A stretch of DNA of 64,000 nt from Eubacterium ventriosum (GTDB taxonomy: Bacteria; Bacillota; Clostridia; Lachnospirales; Lachnospiraceae). A program made the position numbers and the translations under genes. How positions within the stretch are numbered: the stretch's first letter is position 1; every line of letters starts with the position of its first letter. The notes below the pieces were generated by a model. That model ran no database searches. It worked only from the letters and a program-made list of their open reading frames with translations, and was not told the DNA's origin. Where the stretch lies: assembly GCF_025150745.1 (NCBI RefSeq), contig NZ_CP102282.1, positions 1,127,501 through 1,191,500 of the forward strand. Reading direction: 5' to 3'. Positions 1-8,321 of the stretch are shown here, piece after piece.

Positions 1-3
1 ACG

Positions 4-744
4 ATGAGCAATGAAGTTTTAAAGATAAGTAATCTGGTAAAAAAATATGATAATTCCGATAGAGTTATTTTAAATAATCTTGATTTGACTATAAATGATG
101 AAGATTTCTTATGCATTCTTGGCCCTTCAGGTTGCGGAAAATCTACATTAATAAGATGTATTGCCGGTTTTGAAGACTATGAAGGAAGCATAAAAGTTGA
201 CGGTCAGCCGGTTGTAAAACCGGGACCTGACAGAATAATGGTATTTCAGGACTTTAATCAGTTATTTCCTTGGAAAACTGTTTTGAAAAATATTACATAT
301 GCGTTAAAAGTAAATGGAATGAAGGATAAGGCGGAAAGAGAGCAGAAAGCAAAGAAATATTTGGAAAAAGTTAATCTGGTACAGTATGCTAATTATTATC
401 CACATCAGTTAAGCGGTGGAATGAAGCAAAGAGTGGCAATAGCAAAGGGAATGGCACTTGGTTCAAAAATAATATTAATGGATGAGCCTTTTGCAGCGCT
501 TGATGCAATGACAAGAAAGCAGTTGCAAAGTGAATTACTGAAATTGAAACAAAAAGAAAAAATAACAGTTATTTTTATAACTCACAACATTCAGGAGGCA
601 ATATCTCTTGGAAACAGAATTATGGTAATGTCTAAGGAAGGAACCATTAAGGAGCATTTGTACAACACTATTGAAAAGCCTGTTACACCTGCAAGTGAGG
701 GTTACGCCAAGTTATGGGAACATTTAAACAATCAGCTAACATAG
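4..744 (+). CDS. ABC transporter ATP-binding protein, NitT/TauT (nitrate/sulfonate/taurine) family
   Basis: This is the ATPase of an import ABC transporter of the SsuB/TauB/NrtD type, which hydrolyses ATP on the cytoplasmic face to drive uptake of a small anion or organic solute. The sequence shows Walker A GPSGCGKST (residues 40-48), a Q-loop in VFQDFNQLFPW (about 80-90), signature LSGGMKQR (136-143), Walker B IILMDEP (156-162) and the switch His194. The 246-residue length is normal for the family. The permease and binding protein are presumably upstream, outside the window. The ATG lies three bases from the window edge, so its ribosome binding site cannot be seen, but the N-terminus fits family members. 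A LysR-type gene follows in the same direction. The substrate cannot be told from the ATPase; the FPW motif after the Q-loop is common in the NitT/TauT group. Confidence 0.88.
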   Translation: MSNEVLKISNLVKKYDNSDRVILNNLDLTINDEDFLCILGPSGCGKSTLIRCIAGFEDYEGSIKVDGQPVVKPGPDRIMVFQDFNQLFPWKTVLKNITYALKVNGMKDKAEREQKAKKYLEKVNLVQYANYYPHQLSGGMKQRVAIAKGMALGSKIILMDEPFAALDAMTRKQLQSELLKLKQKEKITVIFITHNIQEAISLGNRIMVMSKEGTIKEHLYNTIEKPVTPASEGYAKLWEHLNNQLT

Positions 745-811
745 CATTGGAAAAAGTACAGAAAAATATTATAATCATATTAGTTCAAAATTGATTGGGA
801 GTGGAGCTAAC

Positions 812-1762
812 ATGAATAATAACGAATTTACTTATATAAAAGAAGTGGCAAAACAGAAAAGTTTCTCAAAGGCTTCAAAAGCTTTGGGAATATCCCAGCC
901 GGCATTAAGCAATTACATTAAAAAACTGGAAGACAGAATGGGTGTATTGCTTTTTGACCGAAGTATTTCTCCGATTGAAATAACAGAGTTCGGCAAGGCA
1001 TATTTGGAATACGCAGAGGATGTTATATCAGCCACAGACAGACTTAATGATGTTATGTCAGATTTGCAGGATTTAAAAAAAGGAGAAATAAAAATAGGAA
1101 GTGTTGTATGTTTTTCAACAACATATTTGCCGGGACCAATGTCAGTCTTCCACAAGAAATATCCGGGAATTACTTTTAAATTAACAGAAGAAAAAGTCCC
1201 TGAAATAATGAATAAATGCCTTTTGGGAGACATTGATATTTTCCTGACAGATGGAAGAATCGATAGCGAGTTATTTGATAAGGAAACTCTTTTTGAAGAA
1301 AGATTGCTTATGGTTGTTCCGAAAAACCTGGCAATTAATGAAGAAATAGGAGAATACCAGATTCCAATAGAAAAATTACTAAGTGACAAAATTGACTATT
1401 CATCAGTGAAAACATTGGACATAAGCAGAATGAAGGATGAAGAGTTTGTTTTGTTAAACGAGGACCAGCATGTAAGACGCATGGTAGACAGCATATTTGA
1501 AAAAGCCGGTTTTACACCTAACGTAATATTGCAAACATCTCAGACAGTAACAGGGCTTGCCATGACACTTGCCAATATGGGAATCTCTTTCGTTACAGAA
1601 ACAACCATAAAATACAACAACATAAAAAATCACGCATACTACTACAAGGTAGGCTCAGATGAAGATGCGGTCAGAACAATGTGCGTGGCGTATAAGAAAG
1701 GGAAATACATATCTAAGGCGTGCAGGAAGTTTATAGATACGCTGAAAGAAGAGTTGGAATAA
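812..1762 (+). CDS. LysR-family transcriptional regulator
   Basis: This 316-residue protein is a LysR-type regulator. Its N-terminal winged helix-turn-helix covers about residues 1-60 and contains the characteristic SFSKASKALGISQPALSNYI stretch followed by LEDRMGVLLFDRS. The remainder is the periplasmic-binding-protein-like effector domain. I chose the ATG preceded by GGGAGTGGAG rather than the in-frame TTG 21 bases upstream, because the spacing to the ribosome binding site fits and the HTH then starts at the usual place. It follows the ABC ATPase by 67 bases in the same orientation, so it may regulate that transporter; this is inference. No effector can be assigned. Confidence 0.88.
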   Translation: MNNNEFTYIKEVAKQKSFSKASKALGISQPALSNYIKKLEDRMGVLLFDRSISPIEITEFGKAYLEYAEDVISATDRLNDVMSDLQDLKKGEIKIGSVVCFSTTYLPGPMSVFHKKYPGITFKLTEEKVPEIMNKCLLGDIDIFLTDGRIDSELFDKETLFEERLLMVVPKNLAINEEIGEYQIPIEKLLSDKIDYSSVKTLDISRMKDEEFVLLNEDQHVRRMVDSIFEKAGFTPNVILQTSQTVTGLAMTLANMGISFVTETTIKYNNIKNHAYYYKVGSDEDAVRTMCVAYKKGKYISKACRKFIDTLKEELE

Positions 1763-1771
1763 AAGAAAATT

Positions 1772-2009
1772 ATAGGTGTGGTTCTTATTAATTTTGATTG
1801 ATATTTATAAACGAAAACGGGTTTGCAAACACGTTGATTTTCTTATTTTGCTCCGTCATTTATTATAAGACAAAAATCAAAACTCGCCTACGGCTCAAAC
1901 AGTTGATTTTTGTCTTAAATTATACTCGCAAAATTTCGAAAATCTGCCTATCGTTTGCAGAACCCGTTTTCGTTTATACAATACAAAATTAATAATGTAC
2001 CACACCTAA
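1772..2009. repeat. Palindromic intergenic element A (large imperfect hairpin with 85-bp core shared with element B)
   Basis: The space between the LysR gene and the CBS gene is almost filled by one long imperfect palindrome. The left arm (TAGGTGTGGT, then TTATTAATTTTG, then TATAAACGAAAACGGGTT and GCAAAC) is matched by the reverse complement of the right arm near 1953-2009 over about 55 bases. Inside it, 1825-1909 is nearly identical (about 78 of 85 bases by eye) to 13645-13729. A further perfect 14-base dyad, AAGACAAAAATCAA at 1866-1879 and its complement at 1902-1915, sits within the core. GCAAAC (1825) and GTTTGC (ends 1958) bound the inner element. A 64-codon open frame across it is not credible as a gene. 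Confidence 0.8.
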
Positions 2010-2028
2010 AAGATTGTTAAGTAATGAT

Positions 2029-2451
2029 TTAGTTGGATATAGCATTATTTGTATTTTCTTTATTTGCTAAATACAGTATTATATCTTTTCTTGTGATAAT
2101 ACCAATAAATACATTGTTGTCATCCACCACAGGTACGAAGTTCTGGTTAGTGGCTTTTTCAAAAAGTTCTTCCATTGAAACCTGTATGTTGACAGCGTTG
2201 TTATCTCTTTTTCGTTCAATGTCCGTAATAGGAATATCCTCCAACTGGTAGATGTCAGGAAAATCGTGGTCCTTAAGGTACCAAAGCAAGTCCCCTTCAG
2301 TAATTGTTCCTATGTATTTTCCTTCTTTATCTAAAAGAGGAATGGCGGAATATCCGTGGAACTCCATTTTTTCCACAACCTGTCTCAGTGTATCGTCATT
2401 GAATATATGTGACACCTTTTCTTTCGGTGTCAAAAAAAATAAAATGTTCAT
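2029..2451 (-). CDS. Small protein of two tandem CBS domains
   Basis: This 140-residue protein consists almost entirely of a CBS pair (about residues 8-60 and 78-130). The repeated patterns YSAIPLLDKEGKYIGTITEGDLL and FVPVVDDNNVFIGIITRKDI are the canonical CBS strand-helix units that bind adenine nucleotides such as AMP, ATP or SAM. No enzymatic or DNA-binding domain is attached, so it probably acts as a soluble adenylate sensor; the partner is unknown. The start is well supported by AGGAGGT seven bases before the ATG on the minus strand. It is transcribed away from the lar cluster and towards the palindromic element, which may serve as its transcription end. Confidence 0.85.
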   Translation of the reverse strand: MNILFFLTPKEKVSHIFNDDTLRQVVEKMEFHGYSAIPLLDKEGKYIGTITEGDLLWYLKDHDFPDIYQLEDIPITDIERKRDNNAVNIQVSMEELFEKATNQNFVPVVDDNNVFIGIITRKDIILYLANKENTNNAISN

Positions 2452-2784
2452 TAATTACCTCCTGTAAGCTTCGGGCAATCCAGGCATACCCCCCGGTCAA
2501 TGCAATAAGGGAAACATTGACATTTAGCTTCTTTTTTAAATTTTTCTACGCCGTTAATTCTACCAAAAAAATACCAAACTATCCATAGAATACACAAAAA
2601 GTTAACAATAAATTAAGAAATCTTTATGGATTAATCAACCTATGATATAATGGGCGGTGTTGAAAGATTTTGGATTAAAAATTAATGGCAAATACATTAT
2701 CTTAAATAAAGTTCAGAAAATGTTATTGAAAACAAAATATTTATCGAAAACAAAATGTTTATGGAAATAAGAGGGACTGAAAAA
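2452..2784. other. Divergent intergenic region between CBS gene and lar cluster
   Basis: This 333-base gap separates divergent genes. Read on the minus strand, the CBS leader has a dyad TCAATG/CATTGA (around 2494-2517) and a C-run/G-rich segment near 2470-2495, which could fold but matches no riboswitch I know. The plus-strand side carries the lar promoter. I see no classic NiCo riboswitch or NikR palindrome and no credible small gene. Confidence 0.5.
2643..2651 (+). promoter_or_regulatory. Likely extended -10 promoter of the lar/nickel operon
   Basis: TGATATAAT gives an extended -10 element (TG, one base, TATAAT) 133 bases before the larE start. The -35 region 17 bases upstream (TTTATG) is weak, as is usual for extended -10 promoters. 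No operator is obvious. Confidence 0.45.
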
Positions 2785-3552
2785 ATGAAAAATATTACAA
2801 AAGAAGAAATAAACATAAAAGAGTTTTTTGAAAAATATCCTAATGTGGCAATTGCTTTGTCAGGTGGAGTTGATTCAGTATTTTTGGTTTATATGGCAAA
2901 AAAATATGCAAAGAGCGTGAAGGCGTATTTTGTCAAATCTGTTTTTCAACCGGAATTTGAAAAAAAGGATGCAGAAAAAATTTGCCGGCAGCTAGGCGTT
3001 GATTTGAAGATTTTGAATGTGGATGTTTTGTCTAACAAGCTGGTTACAGACAATCCGGTCAACAGATGTTATTATTGTAAGCAGGGTGTTTTTGGAACAA
3101 TTCTTGAAGCAGCAAAGAATGACGGAATGACAGTAATTCTTGATGGAACCAACGCTTCAGATGATGCAGATGACAGACCGGGAATGAAGGCTTTGCAGGA
3201 GATGAAGGTTTTGTCCCCACTTAGAATGTGTGGCTACGTGAAATCTGAAATAAGAAAGCAGTCAAAGGAAGCAGGTTTGTTCGTGTACAACAAACCGTCA
3301 TACGCTTGTCTTGCAACAAGAATACCAACAGGTACTGAAATAGATGAAGAAAAAATCAAACAGGTAGAAACAGCAGAAACATTTTTGTTTGACTTAGGCT
3401 TTTCTGATTTCAGAGTAAGATGGATGGACAACAAAGCCAAAATCCAAATGCCTGAAAGCCGGTTACAGGCACTTATGGAAAAGCGAGAAGTTGTATTGGA
3501 AGAATTGTTAAAAATATTTGATGAGGTATTGCTTGATTTGAGAACTAGATAG
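2785..3552 (+). CDS. larE: LarE, ATP-dependent sulfur transferase for nickel-pincer nucleotide cofactor (three-cysteine type)
   Basis: LarE adenylates the carboxylates of pyridinium-3,5-biscarboxylic acid mononucleotide and transfers sulfur to make the dithiocarboxylate that later binds nickel. The PP-loop SGGVDS is at residues 26-31, and the family segments DGTNASDDADDRPG (about 120-132) and the PTGT region are present. Besides the conserved Cys175 (PSYACLATR), it has CYYC at 95-98. From memory, the Lactiplantibacillus plantarum enzyme lacks this pair and sacrifices its single cysteine, whereas three-cysteine enzymes bind a [4Fe-4S] cluster; so an iron-sulfur mechanism is inferred here. I chose the ATG after GAGGGA over in-frame ATGs 24 and 30 bases upstream. 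It is first in the operon with larB and larC. Confidence 0.9.
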   Translation: MKNITKEEINIKEFFEKYPNVAIALSGGVDSVFLVYMAKKYAKSVKAYFVKSVFQPEFEKKDAEKICRQLGVDLKILNVDVLSNKLVTDNPVNRCYYCKQGVFGTILEAAKNDGMTVILDGTNASDDADDRPGMKALQEMKVLSPLRMCGYVKSEIRKQSKEAGLFVYNKPSYACLATRIPTGTEIDEEKIKQVETAETFLFDLGFSDFRVRWMDNKAKIQMPESRLQALMEKREVVLEELLKIFDEVLLDLRTR

Positions 3553-3602
3553 TAACAACATAAAACGAGACAAAGAAATATGATTATAAGAAAGGCGACA
3601 TT

Positions 3603-4358
3603 ATGAAACAATCAGAGTTGATGAATATTTTGGATGATGTTGCAACGGGGAAAGTTACTAAGGAAGAAGCTTTGCTTGCCATTAAAGAAGAGCCTTTTAA
3701 GGATATGGGGTTTGCAAAGATTGATACCCACAGAGGCATCAGACAGGGTGTGCCTGAAGTTATTTATGGCGCAGGAAAAACCAAGGAACAAATAAAAGAA
3801 ATTGTCAAGCATCTACAAAAAAGTGGTGAGGAAACTGTACTTATAACAAGAATGAGCAGTGAAGCCGCTAAGTTTGTCAGTGAAGAAATAGATTTGAGAT
3901 ATGATGAAATATCTAAGGTTGGAATAGTTGGACCAATGCCTAAGAAAGACGGTATTGGAACAATAGTTGTTGCAACGGCAGGAACAAGTGATATGTATGT
4001 TGCAGAAGAAGCAGCATTGACGGCAGAGGTTTTCGGCAATCAGGTTACAAGACTTTATGATGTGGGTGTTGCCGGACTTCACAGATTGATAAGCCACGTT
4101 GACGAAATAATGAGTGCCTCCGTAATAATCGCAATTGCAGGAATGGAAGGCGCACTTGCCAGTGTCATAGGTGGAATGGCAGACTGCCCTGTAATCGCAG
4201 TGCCAACAAGTGTAGGCTACGGTGCAAACTTCGGAGGCTTATCAGCCCTTTTGTCAATGCTAAACTCCTGTGCCAGCGGAGTAAGCGTAGTCAACATAGA
4301 TAATGGCTTCGGAGCAGCATATCAGGCAAGCATGATAAATCATATGAGAGCGAAGTAG
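3603..4358 (+). CDS. larB: LarB, pyridinium-3,5-biscarboxylic acid mononucleotide synthase
   Basis: LarB carboxylates C5 of the pyridinium ring of nicotinic acid adenine dinucleotide and hydrolyses the phosphoanhydride, giving P2CMN, the first intermediate of the nickel-pincer cofactor. The C-terminal half is a PurE-like fold with the glycine-rich stretch ATAGTSDMYVAEEAALTAE (about 123-141) and the GMEGALASVIGGMADCPVIAVPTSVGYG region typical of LarB. The N-terminal region contains the conserved THRGIRQGVPEVIYGAGKT. The 251-residue length is normal. The start follows AAAGGCGAC and begins 50 bases after the larE stop, so co-transcription is likely. Confidence 0.93.
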   Translation: MKQSELMNILDDVATGKVTKEEALLAIKEEPFKDMGFAKIDTHRGIRQGVPEVIYGAGKTKEQIKEIVKHLQKSGEETVLITRMSSEAAKFVSEEIDLRYDEISKVGIVGPMPKKDGIGTIVVATAGTSDMYVAEEAALTAEVFGNQVTRLYDVGVAGLHRLISHVDEIMSASVIIAIAGMEGALASVIGGMADCPVIAVPTSVGYGANFGGLSALLSMLNSCASGVSVVNIDNGFGAAYQASMINHMRAK

Positions 4359-4436
4359 TAGGGTGGGAGAAAACCTGCTCTTTTGGAAGAAATTACGGAT
4401 AATTCCAGGGAAAATACATATAAAAGAGGAACTAAT

Positions 4437-5708
4437 ATGAGAATTTTGTATTTAGATTGTGGAATGGGTGCAGCAGGCGACATGTTGATGTCTGCTTTGC
4501 TAGAACTTGTTCCGGATAAAGATAAGTTTGTTGAAAAAATTAATAATATTGGAATTTCAAATGTTAAGGTGAAGCTTGAAAGCTCGGTTAAATGTGGTAT
4601 AAAAGGAAATCATGTTAGAGTTTTGATTAATGATGAAGAAGAATTGTCTGAGGATGTACAAAACAGTAATGAATTACATCATCATAACCATACCCATCAT
4701 CACGCTCATTACCATGCAACTATTGATTTTATTGAGCACACGATTCAAAATCTCGCAGTTTCAGACAAGGTTAAGAATGATGTAATTTCTATATACAAGC
4801 TTATAGCTCAGGCTGAGAGTAAAGCTCACGGTGTGGATGTTTCTGAAATTCATTTTCATGAGGTTGGAATGATGGATGCAATTGCGGATGTAACATGTTG
4901 CGTTATGTTAATGGAAGAGATTAACCCTGACAAGGTGGTTGTATCGCCTATTAATACAGGTTTTGGAAAAGTGAAATGTGCTCATGGAATACTTCCGGTT
5001 CCCGCACCGGCTACAGCTAATTTGCTTGAAGGAATGGTTTGTTACAGTGGAAATATTGAAGGCGAACTTTGCACGCCAACAGGGGCAGCAATTTTGAAAT
5101 ACTATGTTAATGAGTTTGGAAATATGCCTGCGATGATTATGGAAAAGCAGGGTTATGGCATGGGAAACAAAGACTTCCCGGTGGCTAACTGCATTAGAGC
5201 AATTCTTGGAGAAAAGACAGAAAATAATTCAATTACGGAAAGTAACAATGACACCAATCAAAATAATAGAACCATTGAGAATAGTGATACTATCCAAGAC
5301 ACCATTGTGGAGCTTCGTTGCAACATTGACGATATGACTGCGGAAGAATTAAGTTTTGCGGTGGAACAGATTTGGCAGGATGATGTGTTGGACGTTTACA
5401 CTACGCCAATTAGTATGAAAAAAGGTCGTCAGGGAACTTTGCTTAATGTAATGTGCAAAGAGTCGGCTAAGGAAGATGTTGCCGTAACTATTTTTAAGCA
5501 TACATCAACAATTGGAATTAGAGAATACAAGTGTAGCCGAATGATTTTGAATAGAAAGATTGAGAAGGTTAGCACCCAATATGGAGATATTGATGTGAAA
5601 AAAACATATGGCTATGGAGTTGAAAAATCCAAATTGGAGTTTGAAGATTTGAAGAAAATAGCTATTGAAAATAACATTTCCATAAGAGAAGTGAAGGAGA
5701 ATATTTAA
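4437..5708 (+). CDS. larC: LarC, nickel insertion protein (single unsplit ORF with His-rich segment)
   Basis: LarC is the CTP-dependent cyclometallase that inserts Ni(II) into the pincer nucleotide. The N-terminal LYLDCGMGAAGDM is diagnostic. A histidine cluster at residues 81-93 (HHH-N-H-T-HHH-A-H-Y-H) probably binds nickel. The two halves that are separate frames joined by programmed frameshifting in L. plantarum (LarC1/LarC2) are continuous here; the junction is a low-complexity Asn/Thr-rich linker near residues 262-285. I chose the ATG after AGAGGA; an in-frame TTG 54 bases upstream lacks a good site. It lies 78 bases after larB and 26 before the nickel permease gene, consistent with one operon. 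Confidence 0.93.
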   Translation: MRILYLDCGMGAAGDMLMSALLELVPDKDKFVEKINNIGISNVKVKLESSVKCGIKGNHVRVLINDEEELSEDVQNSNELHHHNHTHHHAHYHATIDFIEHTIQNLAVSDKVKNDVISIYKLIAQAESKAHGVDVSEIHFHEVGMMDAIADVTCCVMLMEEINPDKVVVSPINTGFGKVKCAHGILPVPAPATANLLEGMVCYSGNIEGELCTPTGAAILKYYVNEFGNMPAMIMEKQGYGMGNKDFPVANCIRAILGEKTENNSITESNNDTNQNNRTIENSDTIQDTIVELRCNIDDMTAEELSFAVEQIWQDDVLDVYTTPISMKKGRQGTLLNVMCKESAKEDVAVTIFKHTSTIGIREYKCSRMILNRKIEKVSTQYGDIDVKKTYGYGVEKSKLEFEDLKKIAIENNISIREVKENI

Positions 5709-5734
5709 TAAAGATACTTTAGGAGGACAAATTT

Positions 5735-6724
5735 ATGCATATGGCAGACGCCTTGTTATCACCGGCAGTTGCAGGGACAATGTACGCCTGCAGCACAGCG
5801 GTGGCAGCATATTCAGTTACAAAGATAAGAAAAGAAGATGATCAGACTAAAATCCCAACCATGGGAATAATGGGAGCTTTTGTTTTTGCAACTCAAATGA
5901 TTAATTTTACAATACCGGGAACAGGTTCTTCAGGACATTTGTGCGGAGGAATGTTGTTGTCTGCAATGCTTGGGGCACCGGCAGGTTTCCTGACAATGAT
6001 AGGTATTTTGCTGATTCAGTGTTTGATGTTTGCTGACGGAGGTTTGATGGCTCTTGGGGCAAATGTGTGGAACATGGCATTTTATGGATGCTTCATAGGA
6101 GCGATGGTTATATGGCGCATTGTGATGAAAAACGGCGCATCAAAAAAGAAAATAATGGCAGCGTCAATTATTGGTTGCGTTGTTACTTTACAACTTGGAG
6201 CTTTTTCAGTAACACTTGAAACTTTGGCTTCAGGAATTACAGAACTTCCTTTTACTGCATTTGTTTCAGTAATGCAACCAATACATTTGTGCATCGGATT
6301 GGTTGAAGGAATAATTACCGGGGCAGTTCTTTGCTTCGTCTACGAGGCTAGACCTGAATTGCTTTGGGGAATTGAAGCTGTTGACAAAAAAGAAAAAATG
6401 CCATACAAAAAAGTTTTGGCAATTCTTTTGGCAATGGCAGTAATTATTGCAGGTGGCTTATCACTTGTGGCTTCATCTTTGCCTGATGGCTTGGAATGGT
6501 CAATTTCAAAAATCACAGGAGCTACAGAAGTGGAAAGCACAGGTGGAATTTACAGCTTTTTTGCGGGAATACAGGACAAGCTTGCAATCCTTCCTGACTA
6601 CGGATTTAAGTCTTCAGACACAATTGCCGGAACATCATTTTCAGGCATTGTAGGTGGAGTGGTAGTAATCCTGTTGTGCATTGTGTGCTGCAATTTATTT
6701 AAGTTTTTTAGAAAGAAAGCATAA
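5735..6724 (+). CDS. Nickel ECF-type transporter substrate-binding subunit, CbiM/NikM-NikN-like fusion (LarMN)
   Basis: This 329-residue membrane protein is the substrate-capture (S) component of an ECF nickel importer. The N-terminus MHMADALL provides the His2 metal site of the CbiM/NikM family, and GTGSSGHLCGG (about 62-72) contains the second conserved His. After about 210 residues of CbiM domain with several membrane helices comes a linker, a helix and a PDGLE motif (250-254), the mark of the CbiN/NikN-like accessory domain, then a final helix. Adjacent NPN genes point to Ni rather than Co; this is inference. AGGAGG lies eight bases before the ATG. Its stop overlaps the next start by one base (TAATG). 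Confidence 0.9.
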   Translation: MHMADALLSPAVAGTMYACSTAVAAYSVTKIRKEDDQTKIPTMGIMGAFVFATQMINFTIPGTGSSGHLCGGMLLSAMLGAPAGFLTMIGILLIQCLMFADGGLMALGANVWNMAFYGCFIGAMVIWRIVMKNGASKKKIMAASIIGCVVTLQLGAFSVTLETLASGITELPFTAFVSVMQPIHLCIGLVEGIITGAVLCFVYEARPELLWGIEAVDKKEKMPYKKVLAILLAMAVIIAGGLSLVASSLPDGLEWSISKITGATEVESTGGIYSFFAGIQDKLAILPDYGFKSSDTIAGTSFSGIVGGVVVILLCIVCCNLFKFFRKKA

Positions 6725-7524
6725 TGGAAAAATTTGAAAATGCAATACACGAAATGTGTGCTATTGAAAATCAGGCTGGGGAAGATAATTTTCTAAATAA
6801 CATACATGCACTGGCAAAACTGTTTGTAACGGTTTTGTATGTTTGTATGGTGACTTCTTTTCCGAAATATAATGTGACAGGTCTAGTGGAAATGATAATA
6901 TATCCCTTGATTATTTTTAACCTTGGGGACATTAAATTTGGAAAATGTATAAAAAGAATCAGACTTATTTTGCCATTGATTTGCATAATTGGTATTTTTA
7001 ATCCTTTTTTTGACAGAAATGTTTTGCTGACAATGGGTGGAGTGAAAATAACCGGCGGCGAAATTTCCATGGTGACACTGATGATTAAAGGAATTTTGAC
7101 GGTGATTGCCATTTATATTCTTATAATTACAACTACTATAGACCGAGTATGCATGGCGCTTAGAAAAATACATATTCCTGAGATTATTGTTATGATTATC
7201 CAGTTGATTTACAGGTACATTAACGTGTTGCTAAAGGAAACAAAAAGAATAGTTGAGGCGTACAGCCTTAGGGCACCGGGCCAGAAAGGCATTAATTTTA
7301 AGGCTTGGGGAAGTCTGCCGGGGCAGTTGCTTTTACGAAGTATAGACAGGGCAACCGATGTGCATAACAGCATGAGTCTTAGAGGTTACAATCTTAATAA
7401 CGTGCGAATCAGAAATTACAAATTAAGTAGCAGGGATTACGTGTGGATGATTGTATGGACACTGGTGATTATCACTTTTAGAGTGTACCCTGTTTTTGAA
7501 ATAGTGGGCGGTTTGTTTACATAA
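6724..7524 (+). CDS. Nickel ECF transporter transmembrane (T) subunit, CbiQ family
   Basis: This 266-residue protein is the energy-coupling T component that links the substrate subunit to the ATPase. It has several hydrophobic helices in the first 150 residues and the family's coupling helices with the arginine motifs AYSLRAPG (about 179-186) and MSLRGYN (about 218-224), which contact the ATPase grooves. It overlaps the preceding gene by one base and is followed 12 bases later by the ATPase, so translational coupling is likely. Length is typical of CbiQ/NikQ. Confidence 0.9.
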   Translation: MEKFENAIHEMCAIENQAGEDNFLNNIHALAKLFVTVLYVCMVTSFPKYNVTGLVEMIIYPLIIFNLGDIKFGKCIKRIRLILPLICIIGIFNPFFDRNVLLTMGGVKITGGEISMVTLMIKGILTVIAIYILIITTTIDRVCMALRKIHIPEIIVMIIQLIYRYINVLLKETKRIVEAYSLRAPGQKGINFKAWGSLPGQLLLRSIDRATDVHNSMSLRGYNLNNVRIRNYKLSSRDYVWMIVWTLVIITFRVYPVFEIVGGLFT

Positions 7525-7536
7525 AAGGACAAAAAG

Positions 7537-8259
7537 ATGGAGAATATAATTTCAGTTTCCGACCTTTCTTTCGGCTATGATAGCAAGAGAAAGGTTTTGG
7601 AAAATATAAATTTTCAATTAAAAAAGGGTGAGTCGGTGGGCTTGGTTGGCGCTAACGGCGTTGGAAAGTCTACTCTTTTAAGAATACTTGTTGGTCTAAA
7701 TACAGGTTTTCAGGGAGATGTGATGGTCAACAATATTCCCCTTGAAAAAAAGAATTTAAAGACTATTAGAAAAAATATTGGCTACGTTTTTCAGGATGCT
7801 GACAGTCAGCTTTTTATGTCAACTGTTTTTGATGATGTTGCTTTTGCACCGAGAAATTACGGAATGTCTGAGGCAGAAGTTAATGAGAAAACAATGGAAG
7901 CGCTGAAAGTTGTGCACATTGAACAGCTAAAGGACAAGCAGATTTATAAGCTTTCAGGAGGGGAGAAAAAACTTGCCTCTATTGCAACAATCCTGTCAAC
8001 AGAACCGGATGTTATATTGATGGATGAGCCAAGCGTGGCACTTGATCCAAAGAACAGACGAAACCTAATCAACATATTAAATCGACTGAATCAGGCAAAA
8101 ATAATAGCTTCTCACGATTTGAATATGATAATGGACACTTGCGAGAGAACAATACTTCTTTCAGACGGAAAGATAATTAAGGATGGTAATACAAAGGAGA
8201 TTCTTTTGGATAAAGAGCTGATGGAAGAAAGCGGCCTGGAGTTACCGTTAGGGTATTAG
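7537..8259 (+). CDS. Nickel ECF transporter ATP-binding subunit, CbiO family
   Basis: This 240-residue ATPase powers the nickel ECF transporter. It has Walker A GANGVGKST (about residues 37-45), Q-loop VFQDADSQLF (about 84-93, the DADSQLF form common in ECF ATPases), signature LSGGEKK (about 139-145), Walker B VILMDEP and the switch His in IASHDLNM. A single ATPase gene suggests a homodimer, as in Cbi/Nik group I ECF systems. It is the last gene of the nickel cluster; the next gene is a separately controlled heat-shock gene. Confidence 0.92.
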   Translation: MENIISVSDLSFGYDSKRKVLENINFQLKKGESVGLVGANGVGKSTLLRILVGLNTGFQGDVMVNNIPLEKKNLKTIRKNIGYVFQDADSQLFMSTVFDDVAFAPRNYGMSEAEVNEKTMEALKVVHIEQLKDKQIYKLSGGEKKLASIATILSTEPDVILMDEPSVALDPKNRRNLINILNRLNQAKIIASHDLNMIMDTCERTILLSDGKIIKDGNTKEILLDKELMEESGLELPLGY

Positions 8260-8321
8260 GAAAGTTAAAAATCAGATAACATTTTATATTATAAAAGTTA
8301 ACAAAATGTTTACAAGAAATA

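Noticed and set aside
1798-1992. A 64-codon frame across element A.
   Set aside because: It runs through the palindrome and repeat core, has no ribosome binding site and a non-ATG start, and resembles no protein.
2452-2784. Possible nickel/cobalt riboswitch before the lar cluster.
   Set aside because: The four-way-junction consensus of the NiCo aptamer is not seen, and no terminator lies between promoter and larE.
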